Assembly: GCA_030704615.1 (NCBI GenBank)
Contig: CM060732.1
Span: 75,313,053 to 75,377,052, forward strand
Origin: Takakia lepidozioides
Lineage: Eukaryota > Streptophyta > Takakiopsida > Takakiales > Takakiaceae
Direction: 5' to 3'
DNA length: 64,000 nt
The notes beneath the pieces are model-generated. The model was given only the letters and a program-made list of their open reading frames with translations. It searched no databases and was not told the DNA's origin. The position numbers and the translations under genes are program-made. Positions within the stretch are counted from its first letter, which is position 1, and every line of letters begins with the position of its first letter. Positions 38,301 to 50,500 of the stretch are shown piece after piece.

Positions 38301-41300
38301 CGTCTCTCACCAATCCATGGACCAAGAAGAAGCTCGAAAAGAAATGTAAAGAATTTCAAACAAAAAGTCCTTTGTATTTTATGTGGCCTTATTTTGGGGA
38401 TTATCGCGCCGCATTGCACGAGTGGCGCTTACAGAGCCTAAGCACCTTGCGCCTGTGGCTTACAGAGCATAACGCACCTTGCCAGGCTGGCAAGGTGCTT
38501 ACAATATGTAACCTCATTCCTTTTTAAAATTCTTTATGCTGGGTAAAGAACCGCGGAGCGGTGCTTCACTGGTACTCACCCCAAACCCTCAGGCTCCGTC
38601 CTCGTGGCAAGGGGCTCATACCTGTGAAGCATCTTGCCCTGGTTCTTTACCCTACACAAAAGCTGTGCAGTACCATAATCAAGATTTGGCAACACACCTC
38701 ATCCTCGAGATTGCGTTCAGCAGCAGCAAGTGCTTTGGCTAGCTCTGCATTATCGGCCTGTAATCAGAACACAACAGAAGCTCACTCAACCTCCCGCTAC
38801 ACAAAGACAATGGAGAAACTATAAAGGAAGATATGAGCAACATATCAGTTTTCTTATATACTCTGCTTGGATATGCCTTCATGCTCTTAAGCTTTCTCCA
38901 CCCCGCCTGCCCCCGGGCAGCAAAAGCACAAGCATTATTAAAAACAGAATTGAGTCAGTGGCGCCAAATCTTGCTCTAGATTGCTTTTTTGGGTTCTCTC
39001 TGCCTACACACCAGTGCATAATCATTTACCCGAAGCTCCTTTAGCAGCACCTACACCATCTCTAATCTCAATTGCAAAACACAGTCTAAGATAGCAGCAG
39101 TTAATATATTCCTTCACATCCTGATGGATGAATCAATTTCATAAACTTGCCCATTGTCTGCTCCTGGTCCCTAAATGGGATCAAAGTGTGCCTTCAACAA
39201 AGGCTCAAAAAGCCTAGTATTAACGAGTGTGGCATTAGATAGCTGAAAGGAGAAAGGGAACAGCCCACCTCCAGCTGCGCTTCATGGGCAAGTGCCTCCC
39301 GACGGGTGATGCTGTGCTGTTGCTTTTCCATTTCCACTGCTTGCGTTACCTCTGTCATTTTCATGCGTAGGTCCATTGCCTGTATCCACAAAGAAATTAG
39401 ACTTTAAACAAATTGATCACGATAAGGAGGAAATGAATCGTGACAATCCATGCAAACGGCATCCCGAGAGGCCTATGTGCATTTTAATAAAGAGCAGTAC
39501 CAAAACACCAAACATGCTCTGCACTCTCTCACGTCCTCTCTGACCAAGTTGGGCACCGAGTCTATGGCCATAAGCCAAATCCAATGACCTATCTTGCTAT
39601 CAATTAGAAGTCAATAAGAAAATTTAGATGGAGATATTATCTCCTTGTCTTGTTAGCTTTGGAAGGAGATCAGCTGCAAGAGATGTTGAGCTGTTGAGCT
39701 CAGAAGTCATACATAGAGAATAGCTGAAACATATTATTGTAAAACTAACCAGTGTTAAGGTAACAACAGCAAAGTTGTAGGATAAATATGTCTGAACACC
39801 ATTCCTTCTAAGCCTTGACAGTGGTCAGCTGTCTTTGACATTGCATACTCTTCAGGTACCATTGCAATGCTGAGCATGTATGAAGTAATGCTCATATGAG
39901 GAGTCACGGTGTAGGAAGCTAGCGACAACTTCCGCCCATTTGTGGTAACTTAGTGCCAACCAGTATTTTCCTCCTCGCAAGCTTACATACCAACAGAGGA
40001 ATTCCAGCATCATACTGCAGCTGTGAAAGTTCTGTGAACTCATGCAGAGTGCTTACTTCTCTGGCCTGTTTTTCCTCACTTTCAGCTAGGAGCCGCTCTA
40101 AGGTCTCCTTCTCCTTCTCCAACCTTGCCACAAACTCTTCCCGCTCTCTTATGGCTGCCCGTGCTGCCTCAGCTGCTGCAGCTGCTGCTGCCTTCCGCTC
40201 TGCTAAATATCTTTTCTTTTCTCGTTTGCATCTCACCCTCTCTTCATACTCTGCAGAAAGACAATATTTAGAGAAGTCATCTACTGAGGAGCACAAATGA
40301 ATTTTTAAGACGAGTACTCCTGGGTTCTATGCAGAAGCTTGAGGCCACATCTGGAGGCCCCAAGGCCAAATCCCAAGCAATAGGTCAACTTTCCACCGAT
40401 CCTCCACTGGAAGAAATCCTTTTCATTTCCAACATGGCAAATGCCAGAAGATAAATGTCTCAAGGAGATTCACTTATTCCAAAGTAAGTAACTATAAGTA
40501 CAGCTTTTGCGAGGGACAGAAGAGCGACCCAGAAAATTTGAGTAAAGGGAGAACAGTGGTCATATGATAGATTTCCAAACTGATCTCAAGTTTGGTGTGT
40601 ACAGAGGAAGTCCTCACCTGAATCAGACTCACTGTCATTACTACTCCTTGAGCTTTCCTCACCGCTTTCAGAGATGCTTGAGCCCTCTCCAATTCCTTCA
40701 ATAGAGATGTCCCTGTCACCTCCTTCATCCCCTGCGTCTCCCACTATCCGAACAAAAGTTGTGGAGGTCAAAGCCATTGGGATTTCTGTCCCCATGCCTC
40801 GAGTGTGAGCTTCAATCCCTTCCTCCTTGGAATCTGCAGACCCACTAGTTCCCTCGACAACACCCTCTTCTGCTATGGAATCATGTGCCAAACTCAAATC
40901 CAGAAAACCATCCTGTCCCTCTGTATCCTCTGTTTGCCCAGTACCCTGAATGTGTGCTGAATGAATCAGTTCAATTGCTTGCTCTTCAGAACAAGCCATC
41001 TCAGAGTGTTTAGTAGGCACTTGCATATCATGACCAAGCATTGGGTCGACAGCATTTTCCCCTGCAATCATCACTTTACACTGGACTGCATCACTGGCTT
41101 CTTCAGCCTTCTCCACAAACCCCTTCTCTAATCCCTCCACTGCCCCTATTTCTTTGAGCTCTGCATGTCCATTATCGCCAATGACATGACCATTCTCTAT
41201 GGCATTTGCAGGATTAGGCATACAGCTAGCCTGCACAAGCAATCCTGCCGACAGCCCAACAGGCCCCCCATCAACCTTTACCGCACTGGCATAAGTATGA

Positions 41301-42934
41301 GAAACTGCATCCTCCAATCCGTGCTCTCTTGAGTCATGCTTCCTAGCCCCTTCAACATCTGACACACCAAACTCCAAGCGCCGAGGTAATCTCTCATCCT
41401 CTATTATTAAGGAACCTGTGGAAAGCTCCGAAGCTGACACGGAATCAACACTGTAACTAATGGAGGGCTTTGTCCTGGAAGCTTGCACAGAAAGTGGGCG
41501 GACAGCAGTAAGCCCAGCAGAGAGGCTCCTTGAGGCTGGTGTGATTGTGTTGTTTGGTTGCACATCTGCCCCACCCTTGCCTGGATTGTTCAATTTGTGG
41601 CAAGGTTAGATACCTGAATTGAATTGCAGACCATTGAATTCACTTCAGCAATCATGAATATGATAGTATTTTCACGGCAGAGTATTGCACTGTAAACGGA
41701 GTGACACAAGAAAGTGATCACAAGCAAAGGGGATAGTGCACCTGTGTAGTGTGGGGTTCGTGATGCAATGCTTCTGAGGGCACTATGGGTCTGGCCATAG
41801 TCAGAGCTACCTACGCTGCTTACAGAGCGGGCAGCCGACACAGGCGTTGCAAGATCTGAAGACCCCAAAAGTTCAGTCCAATCCTGTTTTCCAAAGTCAC
41901 CAGGGTCATGTGGATGAGGGGCTGTTGGAGCCATCTTGGAAACTCCTGGAACATCTTCTGACAGGGTGTGAGTAGGACTCGACCTTCTTATCCCTGAACT
42001 CTGCTGCTGATGCCAGCTTTTTCCAGGTTGGGGTAGTCTGTTCAAAGCTTCAGGCGTTTTCTTCCATGAAATTTCAACACCATTATCAAACTGGCTGCCC
42101 ACGGCATCCAGATGCTGGTGCTCTTGCTTCCGTAGTGAGCCAGCAGCTTGCTCGTCGATCTGCCACCAGACCCAATGCACATCCAATTGATGTTAGGTAC
42201 ATTCAGCACTTGCATTGGTTGTGGGAACCTGTCTCCAGGTAGCAAGCAGCAGAATCTGAAAAGCATCTTAACTTGGCAGACAGTTTCAATCTCTCTCTGC
42301 GCTGGTCCCTACTTCATACAGATTAAGTTTGATTTCTCCCTGTTACATTGTGCTCCACAGGAGTGTGCAGGTGTGGTCATTCATGATCTGTAGAAACAGC
42401 ACAGCTCGTCCTCTGACTAGATCTTGGTTGACTTCTAACCTTTGGTCAGAATTGAGCCAAAAGCAACTCAACCCGAAACACCTGACCAATTGAATATATA
42501 CACAACTTCCGATAATTCGAATCCAATTGGTGGCCTCTCCCCTTGAAACCCTCCAATTACAGTGTCACATTTCAGTAATCTGCAGTCTAGTGATGTCCGC
42601 TGTCTCTTTGAATCTTCCGTGATATGGGTATGTCGGTATTGACGACCATAAGGATACGCAGCCAGGAAAACGAACATTCTTGCACTGCGTCCCACATCTA
42701 AGTACTAGATGCAAGTGAAACCGCATTCAGTTTCTTACAAAAGACAACTTCTTTCCGGATTGTGTTTCATCATTGAAATAACGACTAAAAATTGAGATCA
42801 CACACAAAGAACAGATTTGATTGCTTCTCGACAATTCCAACAGTAAGCCCAGATATATCAAGACAGTGGGAGGAAAGAACCTGTTGCAAAAGCTTCTCAG
42901 CCGCTTTGAGTTTGGAGGAAAGCCATCCCGCCAT
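35376..42934 (-). CDS. GC2: Golgin candidate 2 (golgin-84 family), Golgi coiled-coil tethering protein
   Basis: Twelve exons: 42934-42881, 42159-41742, 41580-40618, 40250-39991, 39379-39269, 38757-38698, 37880-37823, 37277-37219, 37057-36965, 36753-36628, 36184-36137 and 35834-35376. Phases close, giving about 902 aa. The start (MAGWLSSKLKAAEKLLQQ, then IDEQAAGSLRK) matches the N-terminus of plant golgin candidate 2. Residues about 19-478 are acidic and Ser-rich. From about 480 to 760 the sequence is coiled coil (YEERVRCKREKKRYLAERK, RLNQLTDHLIQKQAQ and VEALSTEKATLHFRLE, the golgin-84 signature). A C-terminal segment (about 847-866, GLAGFYLLALHGWVLFILF) anchors it in the Golgi membrane, as in human golgin-84. 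Such proteins tether vesicles at cis-Golgi rims. Exon 3 has two usable acceptors 15 bases apart (41580 or 41565). The C-terminal tail is longer than in the animal protein. Confidence 0.92.
38474..38498. repeat. Perfect 12-bp-stem palindrome in golgin intron
   Basis: GCACCTTGCCAG, one G, then its exact reverse complement CTGGCAAGGTGC. It lies inside the intron between exons 6 and 7. Two similar words (AAGCACCTTGCGCC) sit just upstream. Confidence 0.85.
38541..38652. repeat. Imperfect inverted repeat in golgin intron (possible MITE)
   Basis: The left arm 38541-38569 begins GGGTAAAGAACC and ends GTGCTTCAC. The right arm 38624-38652 begins GTGAAGCAT and ends GGTTCTTTACCC. The two ends pair perfectly and the middle is mismatched; the loop is about 54 bases. 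The size would fit a small inverted-repeat element or a hairpin transcript. Confidence 0.65.
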
Positions 42935-43404
42935 CTTCCTTGTCTTCCTCAATGTCCGTAGCACCAGTGCCCCTCCCTTTCACATCCGGCCGATCTCTTG
43001 GGCAATGGCGCTGGCGATGGGGACACCAGCGAGGGCAAGCGACACGAGGAAGAAGCATAGATGAATGTGATTCACCATAGATGGATGTCTTCTGTACATC
43101 ACTGTCGTCTCTCTCCATTCTGTGTGCTGCTGGGCACTCTTCCTCTCTCTCTCAGGAGGTCATATGAGAGATTTTTAGTCTAGCTAGAAACCCCTCTTCA
43201 TTAAGTCCTAGAATGGGCAGAGGGTCAATGTGGGAGTTTCCTGCGTTTTCACTGAGTTTCCAGCTCTTGGTATGCTGAGCAGGAGCAAGTTTCTACAGGA
43301 GATAAGTGGAAGAAACTGCAAAAGGGATATCTTGGGCTTTGGAGCCTCTAGGAACTGCATAGCAAGAGCTGCGCAGATTTCTTCTTGCAGTTAGCAGGAG
43401 ATAT
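42935..43404. other. Upstream flank of golgin gene
   Basis: Likely promoter and 5' leader of the golgin gene transcribed to the left. A CTCTCTCTCTC stretch lies near 43141-43154. No gene is recognisable. Confidence 0.35.
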
Positions 43405-43911
43405 TGAGGTTGGCAACAGGGTGCACACCTTTGTTGTAGATGACAAATTGCATCCCAAAATTAAGGAAATCCATGCTGAGCTGAGAAGATTGTGTGGGGA
43501 GATGAAGGAGGCAGGGTATGTGCCTGACACACGCTTTGTATTGCATGATGTGGGAGAGGAGCAAAATGAATTTTCTCTTTGCCACCAGTGAGAAGCTGGC
43601 CATTGGGTTTGGGCTGATCAGCACGGCCCCTAGGACGCCTCTCCGTCTGATCAAGAATCTTCGTGTGTGTGGTGACTGCCACAGCTCCACCAAGTTCATC
43701 TCAAAGATTGTTGGCCGAGCAATTATTGTACGGGATGCTAACCGCTTTCACCACTTTGAAGATGGGGTCTGTTCTTCTGAGGATTACTGGTGAAACAATG
43801 TTTCTCTCAAAAGGAGCAAGTGTCTTGCTTCATTCATTGATCTGTGTAGCAACTCAGTTCATCCACCATTGCCTGACCATGATGTACTGTTGAGGGCATT
43901 TCCTGTGGCAT
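43405..43911 (+). pseudogene. DYW-domain fragment of a PPR protein
   Basis: Homology begins abruptly at about 43408 (IEVGNRVHTFVVDDKLHP) and runs through the E+ to DYW region: [19 protein letters not shown], then a frameshift at about 43587, then [29 protein letters not shown] and the terminal EDYW at 43788-43793. The HSE-type zinc ligand region is where the shift falls (two bases are missing in CACCAGTGAG compared with CACCACAGTGAG at 57713). No PPR repeats precede it. Likeness to the 57.5-58.0 kb locus continues past the stop codon to about 43911 (TACTGTTGAGGGCATTTCCT), so this is a genomic DNA copy of the 3' end of a sister gene, not an independent gene. Confidence 0.85.
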
Positions 43912-44869
43912 GTCCACAGGAAATGATGGTGGGGTCTACCCAGCATAGGTGGGAAGTCACCCCATAATTGCACTTTACTGGAGCAGGTTATGAGTGAAGG
44001 GGGTTTTTGACCCACTCGGGTGATGGTGGAAGGAAATCAGTAAACGTTGGATATCCCAAATTTGGACCCAAAAACTTCTGGGCAAAGCTCTTGTTCCATC
44101 ATGTCGGTTCAATTAATATCGATAAAACTACACCAAACTAAGGGATATGTGGAGAGTGAGAGGAAGCTCGCTTGACTGCTCCTTGGCTGTGAGGGCATTG
44201 TCATCACAAGAACCACTAATGTTGGGCGCACCAAAAAGAGACAGGTTTTTCCTGCGTAGTTTTCCTATGTAGTGAGTTGTGGTGTGATGCTCAACTCTTG
44301 CACTAAGGGTGGGATTCTCCTTTCCTCATTAAGTTTTTGGTGGAAAGTAGCATGCAGATAGGATCAACAGGTCAAGAACTCTAGGATTCTCAATTCATCG
44401 CGCCCCTGTCACCCAAAATACTATCCCATCCCTAGAATACACCTTAAAAGTCTCTTCGTGCAGCAGATGTGACAGACTACTTTGACAAAAGACCTTTCGT
44501 TTCTCCTTGAAGGAAGCCAGCCTAATGATGGGTGTGGAGGTCCAAGGGGCCACCTCTATTGCCCACAATACCGTAGGCATGGACTCTGTGAAGCAACAAG
44601 ATTGTCTAATAAAAAGTATTTGTGCAGCTTTAGTCATTACATTGCACATAAATCAAGCAACTAAAGCTGACAGTACCTCCTCAGCTATGGCATCGAATAG
44701 AGTAACATAGATGCTGCATTCATTGATTCCGCTCCTGCGCTGGTATCTTTGGTCAAGATCCTCGGTGTGCACAATCCCTCTTTGAACTCAAAATTCTAGG
44801 CTCGAACTCAGTTCCAGCGAATAATAGCACCAGTGACAAAAAGCTACATGCTTTGAAGACAGCTCCGAG
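43912..44869. other. Intergenic stretch, no gene recognised
   Basis: Several short frames on both strands, none with a recognisable domain. Confidence 0.35.
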
Positions 44870-45191
44870 TTAGTAGGCTTCCCTCCAGCGCCTTAAGAGC
44901 TGCAACCAGCACTGGTGTTGAAATGTGTCTGCAAACTGAGCAACCTCTTTTCCATCCCTTGCTTCCATGTGACACCTGCTATCTCTTCCTACAATGGAGG
45001 GTAGCTGCCATACATATGACAGAGTACACACTGCATTGCCATGGGAGGGGGGGCAATAGCATACGCAGACGTGACAATTCATAACGTTGAACACCGGCCA
45101 AGAAATGATGACTTACAAGAGCAGCATTGAAGGAAGCCAACTCTGATACCAGGGACCCTGCTTGCATCGCCTGTCCAGCTGACTGCATCAT
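44870..45191 (-). CDS. Possible small two-exon protein (69 aa), unidentified
   Basis: A minus-strand ATG at 45191 opens 25 codons (MMQSAGQAMQAGSLVSELAS start) to 45117, followed by a strong donor (GTAAGT). A GCAG acceptor at 45005 joins in phase to 45004-44870, ending in QLLRRWREAY and a stop. The predicted product is 69 aa and helical in character. I do not recognise it. It lies head-to-head with the F-box gene, 434 bases from that start codon, and could share its promoter region. The only evidence is a good donor and one compatible acceptor, so it may be chance. Confidence 0.25.
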
Positions 45192-45624
45192 GCTCCCAAC
45201 AGTCAGCGCCCAGGCTCCATTGGATCTATGCAGCTTCCCACGAACTATTTAACTTAAACACAAACGAACACACTTCTGTGACCTCCGTGCAGAGCAAGTG
45301 ATGAAGTGTCCGACCCGCCTGTGTATCCAGCTTCCTCTCCCTCCCGATATCACGCGCACATTTTCAGGGTTTCTATGTACAAACTACAAACCACAAAAAT
45401 AGGAAACAATATACAAAGCACGGCTGGAAATAGTAAAAGGGAAGTGAGGTTAGCAAAGAAGGTTGAAGTACCAGAATAGCAAAAGCAAGAGCGAGACTTT
45501 TGATAGCAAGTCGGACTCATGGGTTTTCTCAACGTCGTCTTTCTATCCCTTCTCTTCTCTTTCCCCCAAGCTCCGTGTTAGGATCACAAGAACACAATTG
45601 GAGAGGTTTTGTCTCCTCCGCAAT

Positions 45625-46701
45625 ATGGAGGAGATTTGGAGCAGGCTCCCATTCGAGTTAGTGATGGTAGTGTTGGCCCTTTTGCCCTATCGAAGTCTTG
45701 TCCGCTTTCAATCGGTTTGCAAGTTATGGAATTCTCTCCCATCGACCGCTAGTTTCCAACAACTCCGTCAGCAACTCCCTCTTCACGAAGACTCCCATCT
45801 CTTGTCTTTTGGCAGATGCCCACATGTTTGCATGTTGTATACCCCCACAACTCGACGCTGGCACAAAATCGGCCTGAAACTCCCGAAGGATAATTCAGTA
45901 CATAGTGTTGCTGCTACAGATGGAGGCTTATTTCTTTGCACAACGGACAAGCGCTGCGCTGACGTATCATGGATTGTGTTCAATCCTCTCTTGAACAGTT
46001 CCAGACAATTGCCTGCCCCCAACTCAACAAATATCGGGTTTGTGGACAGGGTGCACTTGATTGTGGATAGACGCAGCAAGACCAACAAGATCATTGTGAT
46101 ATCACAAATGGACGCCAGTGTGTCACCCCGGAGAACACACATGTATGACTCAGTTTGCGAGTGTTGGACCGAGACTGGACCGGCATGTGGTTGGCGGTGG
46201 GGTTGGCGGTGTGATGGAAGCGTTATATGTGGCCCCAATCTCTTTGCTCTGTTACTTGGACCAAAGTATCCTTTGATGGCTTATGACATTGGTGCCGGTA
46301 CGTGGACTAAAGTTGATATACGCATGCCTAACTTTGGTGAAGATGGTGATATTGTTGCTCGAAGGCTTGTAGAGAGTGAGGGGCGCCTGTTTCTAGTTGG
46401 GGGTGCTCGTGGTGGAGATGGACGACTTCTGGTAGCAATATGGGAGATCAAAGATTCTAACAAGACTGCAGAGTGGGTGGAGATTGCAAGAAGGGAGTTC
46501 GTAACAAGGGCCCACCTGTATCACTATTTTGAGGTGGTGAGCCATGATAATCTCATATTCATTTGGACTGACAAATCCAATCCAATTCTGGTGTATGACA
46601 TGAAGCAACACATATGGACATCTGACTTACAAACTGGGACTAAGGAATGCCATAGTGTTAAGGGTTTTGTTAGCGGTCTTAGTTTAGGTGCAAAAGTCTA
46701 G
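45625..46701 (+). CDS. F-box protein with kelch-like C-terminal domain
   Basis: Intronless, 358 aa from the ATG at 45625. The frame is open upstream to 45463 but has no earlier ATG, so this start is preferred. Residues about 4-45 form the F-box (WSRLPFELVMVVLALLPYRSL with SVCKLWNSL), the surface that binds SKP1 in SCF ubiquitin ligases. The rest looks like a kelch/galactose-oxidase-type propeller: repeated blocks ending in W and hydrophobic strands (RWHKIGLKLP, CWTETG, TWTKVDIRMP, RLFLVGGARGGDG and PILVYDMKQHIW). The layout resembles the Arabidopsis F-box/kelch group that includes At3g61590 (HAWAIIAN SKIRT) and LEAF CURLING RESPONSIVENESS, but I cannot assign an orthologue. The target substrate is unknown. 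Confidence 0.88.
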   Translation: MEEIWSRLPFELVMVVLALLPYRSLVRFQSVCKLWNSLPSTASFQQLRQQLPLHEDSHLLSFGRCPHVCMLYTPTTRRWHKIGLKLPKDNSVHSVAATDGGLFLCTTDKRCADVSWIVFNPLLNSSRQLPAPNSTNIGFVDRVHLIVDRRSKTNKIIVISQMDASVSPRRTHMYDSVCECWTETGPACGWRWGWRCDGSVICGPNLFALLLGPKYPLMAYDIGAGTWTKVDIRMPNFGEDGDIVARRLVESEGRLFLVGGARGGDGRLLVAIWEIKDSNKTAEWVEIARREFVTRAHLYHYFEVVSHDNLIFIWTDKSNPILVYDMKQHIWTSDLQTGTKECHSVKGFVSGLSLGAKV

Positions 46702-47554
46702 ACAAGTTTGATTTTTATTTGGCCCACTACCCAAAGGGTTTTGATGCTTAGCACCGATACTGTGCGATTAAGCTCCGAGTTAGATCGAGACAAGTGTCAC
46801 TATAGAATATTTTGTCCGTATTTCTAATGAATGACATCCCCTGGATCAACAGTTTCATGGTCACAGCGACTTCAACTTCTTGTTCGTCCCAAATCATTAC
46901 GTTCCAAGTCTGTTTACAAGGAAAAGAAGTTGCCATGACGGCTAGCTCTTTCATTTGCACTGGGAAAGTTCAGACAATATACTAGAAATACTAGGAATTA
47001 TGTCGACAGCATGACAGGAAACATATGTACTGTTTACCAAAAACCCGTCTGCAATGCACACCAAATATCCAGACACAGTAAGTTTGATCAGTGTAGGAGG
47101 AATGAGGGTCTGATGGTACAATCCATGATAGTACATGGTGGACACCATCGTGGAAAAGCCAGGCAGCACTGAAACTCACTTTTGTGCCAAAAGCTAATTT
47201 GTATTCCAGAAAACATAACGTTTGATCGGGGTACGAGGAGTTGAGGGTCTGATGTAAAAGCTATGGTAGTACAACATGCAGAAGCCAGGGTGCAGCTGCA
47301 AAACTCAATTTTGAGCTGACAGCTAATTTTCTTCCAAAATCAGTCCTAGTCTTACACACCACTTTGCTCTCTCCGCAGGTGCCATTTCATACACTGCAAT
47401 AGGAAATTTATCTCTCGAGGCCTGTGGCCTGTGCCTTCCAGTGCCTGTGCCTTTTGCCTGTGCAAAATCTGTGGGACTCCATATGCATCACTAGATCTTT
47501 CTTCTTTCTTCCGCACCAGGATCAACAGATCATCACTCCCTCCGAAGTCACACA
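46702..47554. other. Convergent intergenic region between F-box and MSL genes
   Basis: Holds the 3' flanks of both genes. It contains the tandem duplication described separately at 47082-47343. No gene is recognised. Confidence 0.4.
47082..47343. repeat. Diverged two-copy tandem repeat
   Basis: Copy 1 (about 47082-47215) and copy 2 (about 47219-47343) share GTTTGATC, GAGGGTCTGATG, GATAGTAC/GGTAGTAC, AAGCCAGG, AACTCA and AGCTAATTT in the same order, with a period of about 137 bases. Confidence 0.7.
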
Positions 47555-50500
47555 TTAATGTGGACTTGTATCAGAGAGGGTCCGAAGGTGCACCTCCTGG
47601 GGAGGAAGGTGATACTCAATGTCAAGCTCCTCAGAGAGCTTCTTCATCTCAAACAGCAGCTCAGAACGGCGTGCTACTTTCTCACCAAAGTTTTGGTGGT
47701 TCATGGTATGTGAGAGGCCTAATGAGAGCTTCAATCTCCCTGCCTCTGCAATATCCAGCACCACCAAGCTGTAGTCCTTGCTCCAGTGTTGTGGCTTGCT
47801 GTGTATGTACCTGCCAAGACAATCCTGCAAATGTCTTTATCTGGTGTCTGCAAAATTGAAGATTTGACCCTTGACCAGAGTAGGATCTGTGCTTCCCCCA
47901 ATTTCACCTTTCTAACATGATATCTAGTTTGTCATTTTACAGCTCATATTCAGCTAGCTGGTCATGCTGTCTACAATGCAGGGATGGTTAAGAGAAGGAC
48001 ATCTACCTGCCAATCCTCTCTTTAAGTGCAGAGATCTTTTCGACCGGAGTTGATGAATGCACAACAAAATCGAAGTTGTCACCCATCTCTGGACTGCGGT
48101 AGAAGTTCTGAATGGGCTTAGTGGCAAGGAGGGAGTTGGGGAACCACACTTTGACATTGGCATCTCCCAAAAACACAGTTGTCAAAATATTCATCTCCTC
48201 CACCACATACTGCCACACGTACAGTTAGTGTTATATGAGACAAGATCTAGCAAGTGTGCCCTGGTCCACACACATCAACACAAACACATTGTGGGCCGGC
48301 CCTACATAGGCCCTACATAGGCCCTACATCCCCAGAGTTCTTTGTTTACAGAGAAGATGAAGATAGCACAAAGCAAAAGTAGTAAAACTGCAAAATCCCC
48401 AGGTGGCAGAGACTAGATGACTTGAAAGTACCTGGACATTGTCAATTACACAGCGGTCGCCAACATCAAAGGGGTGCATGACAAAGAGGAAGATGATGGC
48501 CTCAAACACAGTTTTGCAGGTGTTTCCAAATACAAACACTATGAGCAACAGCTGTGATGACACAAAGAGCAGCAGGTGTGTAGTGGCGATGCCCAGCACC
48601 AGCAACCATATGATTATCACAATCAGGACCAACACCCCATCTAACATGCGGTGCAATTTGTTCACAGCTGTCTTTGTGTCACTCAATGACAACGCCAACG
48701 CCCGTCTTTCCCTATACACATGCACCTGCCACATCACGACACAGTCAGATGATTGCAAGTGCACACATGTTAAAAGAGATGAGTAACATTTCTTTAACAG
48801 GGAAGAAGGGGACTGGATTCTCTCGAAAAGACGGTTCAATTGCAGTCACCAATATCAAGCTTGGCAACAGCCAACAGTTGTGACTGCTCGCCGTCCATTA
48901 ATGGGTAAGAACATTAGTGCTCAGAGCTAATGATGCCTGCAGTAGTAAGGTGCTTTGCCAACCTAAGAACCCATGTGCGACCACACAAGGAATACATCTG
49001 TGACAGGGGAAGAAGAGAGAGAAAGTACCACCCAATCCTTCAGAGCTTGGCGGGTGATTTGGCCAGCCTCTGTGGCACCATCAAAAAGAGCAAGTGCTCG
49101 ATGAGCCTCCTCCTCCAGCATAAAGCGCATCAAATCATCTTCGTCAATGAACCTGCCACTCACATAATTGCCAACCCCCTGTCTTAGATCATGGCTTGTG
49201 GGTCCACCAGATCCAAGTTGCAGCGAAGAATTCCGTCAGCCTCTCAATCATCACGAAACTTGGACAAGCAGCTCAACAGAATGACAATGAGCACGAGGAG
49301 GAAGTCTAGTTTTGAGTTATCCAGGGTCCACACAGCAATGGCCAGGTACACGGTCAACCGACTTAGCACAAAAGCTACAATTTAGACAAGCATGGTTCAG
49401 AACATTCATTCAATATACCATCGGCACCAAAATGTGCAGAGAGTACACCACCATGCAGTGTAGCCATAGACAAGCTATATACCCCTTTAGACATAGGTGA
49501 TTTCCCAGAGCACTGTAACAGTCAGATTATGATCTCAGGTAGGAGCAAGTCTCGCACTCAACCTTTTCATGATATTAGTGAGAGTGGCAACAGCAAGCAA
49601 CAATTTGCATCATCCAATAGAAGAACAAATATAGGTGGCTAATGCTTGGAATTAAAACGTGGGTGGAAGTAAAGGGTGCTCATACTTGACTCCACGTTTT
49701 GCAACATTGTTGAAAATCTGCTTGGCAGCAGCCTTAGCCTGCCACTCACTCTTGATTTCAGTATCCACGCCCTGCTCCTCAGTCTGTACACTTTGATCGA
49801 TGGTCCGAGTGAGGGTAGCAACACCGGTGTGCTTTACCAGATTGATGAGCCGCTTCATGTTCCAGGCTGACACATTCTTCCGATTCAGCTTGTGCAAATT
49901 TTGAATACTGATGCCCGTCCCCGACTTGCCCTCTCCAGGATCTACGCCACTTCTCCTCATCGACCCCTTCAATGCTCCACTGTGCAAAACGACAGTTGGA
50001 TCTGGCAGCCCCGGGCCGATTGCGCCTGCCTTCCTCAGCCCAGCTATTTCATCGGCCAGCTTCTGATCCTCGTCAAGATTTTGTTGTATTTCGACCATTG
50101 GGGGCCCCGACAAGGTCTCCAATATATATTGATTGAAAAGAGAGTCCCGAATGCGCTCAAAGTAAGTGCCGACATGGAAGGAGGATGCAAGCACCTTCAC
50201 CAGAAAAATCTTGACCACAAACAGCACAGCAGCAATGAGAAAGCACTCCAGCACTTTCGTGACATACAGCAGTGCCTTGTTGGTCCTGTCCACTCGAGGA
50301 TCAAACATGAAATGCCATGCCATTAGCACCAATGCAAGCCAAAGAATATATTTCACGCCACGGCGCAGTGCATACACAAAGTAGAGCACGCGCTTGCGAA
50401 GCAGAAAATTGCGCTCGAGGAAGAAGACCAACAATCGAATCACCCAACTTGAAACCAGACGCCCACAAAGCACAACCAGTAGCAACAGTGCCCACTTCCA

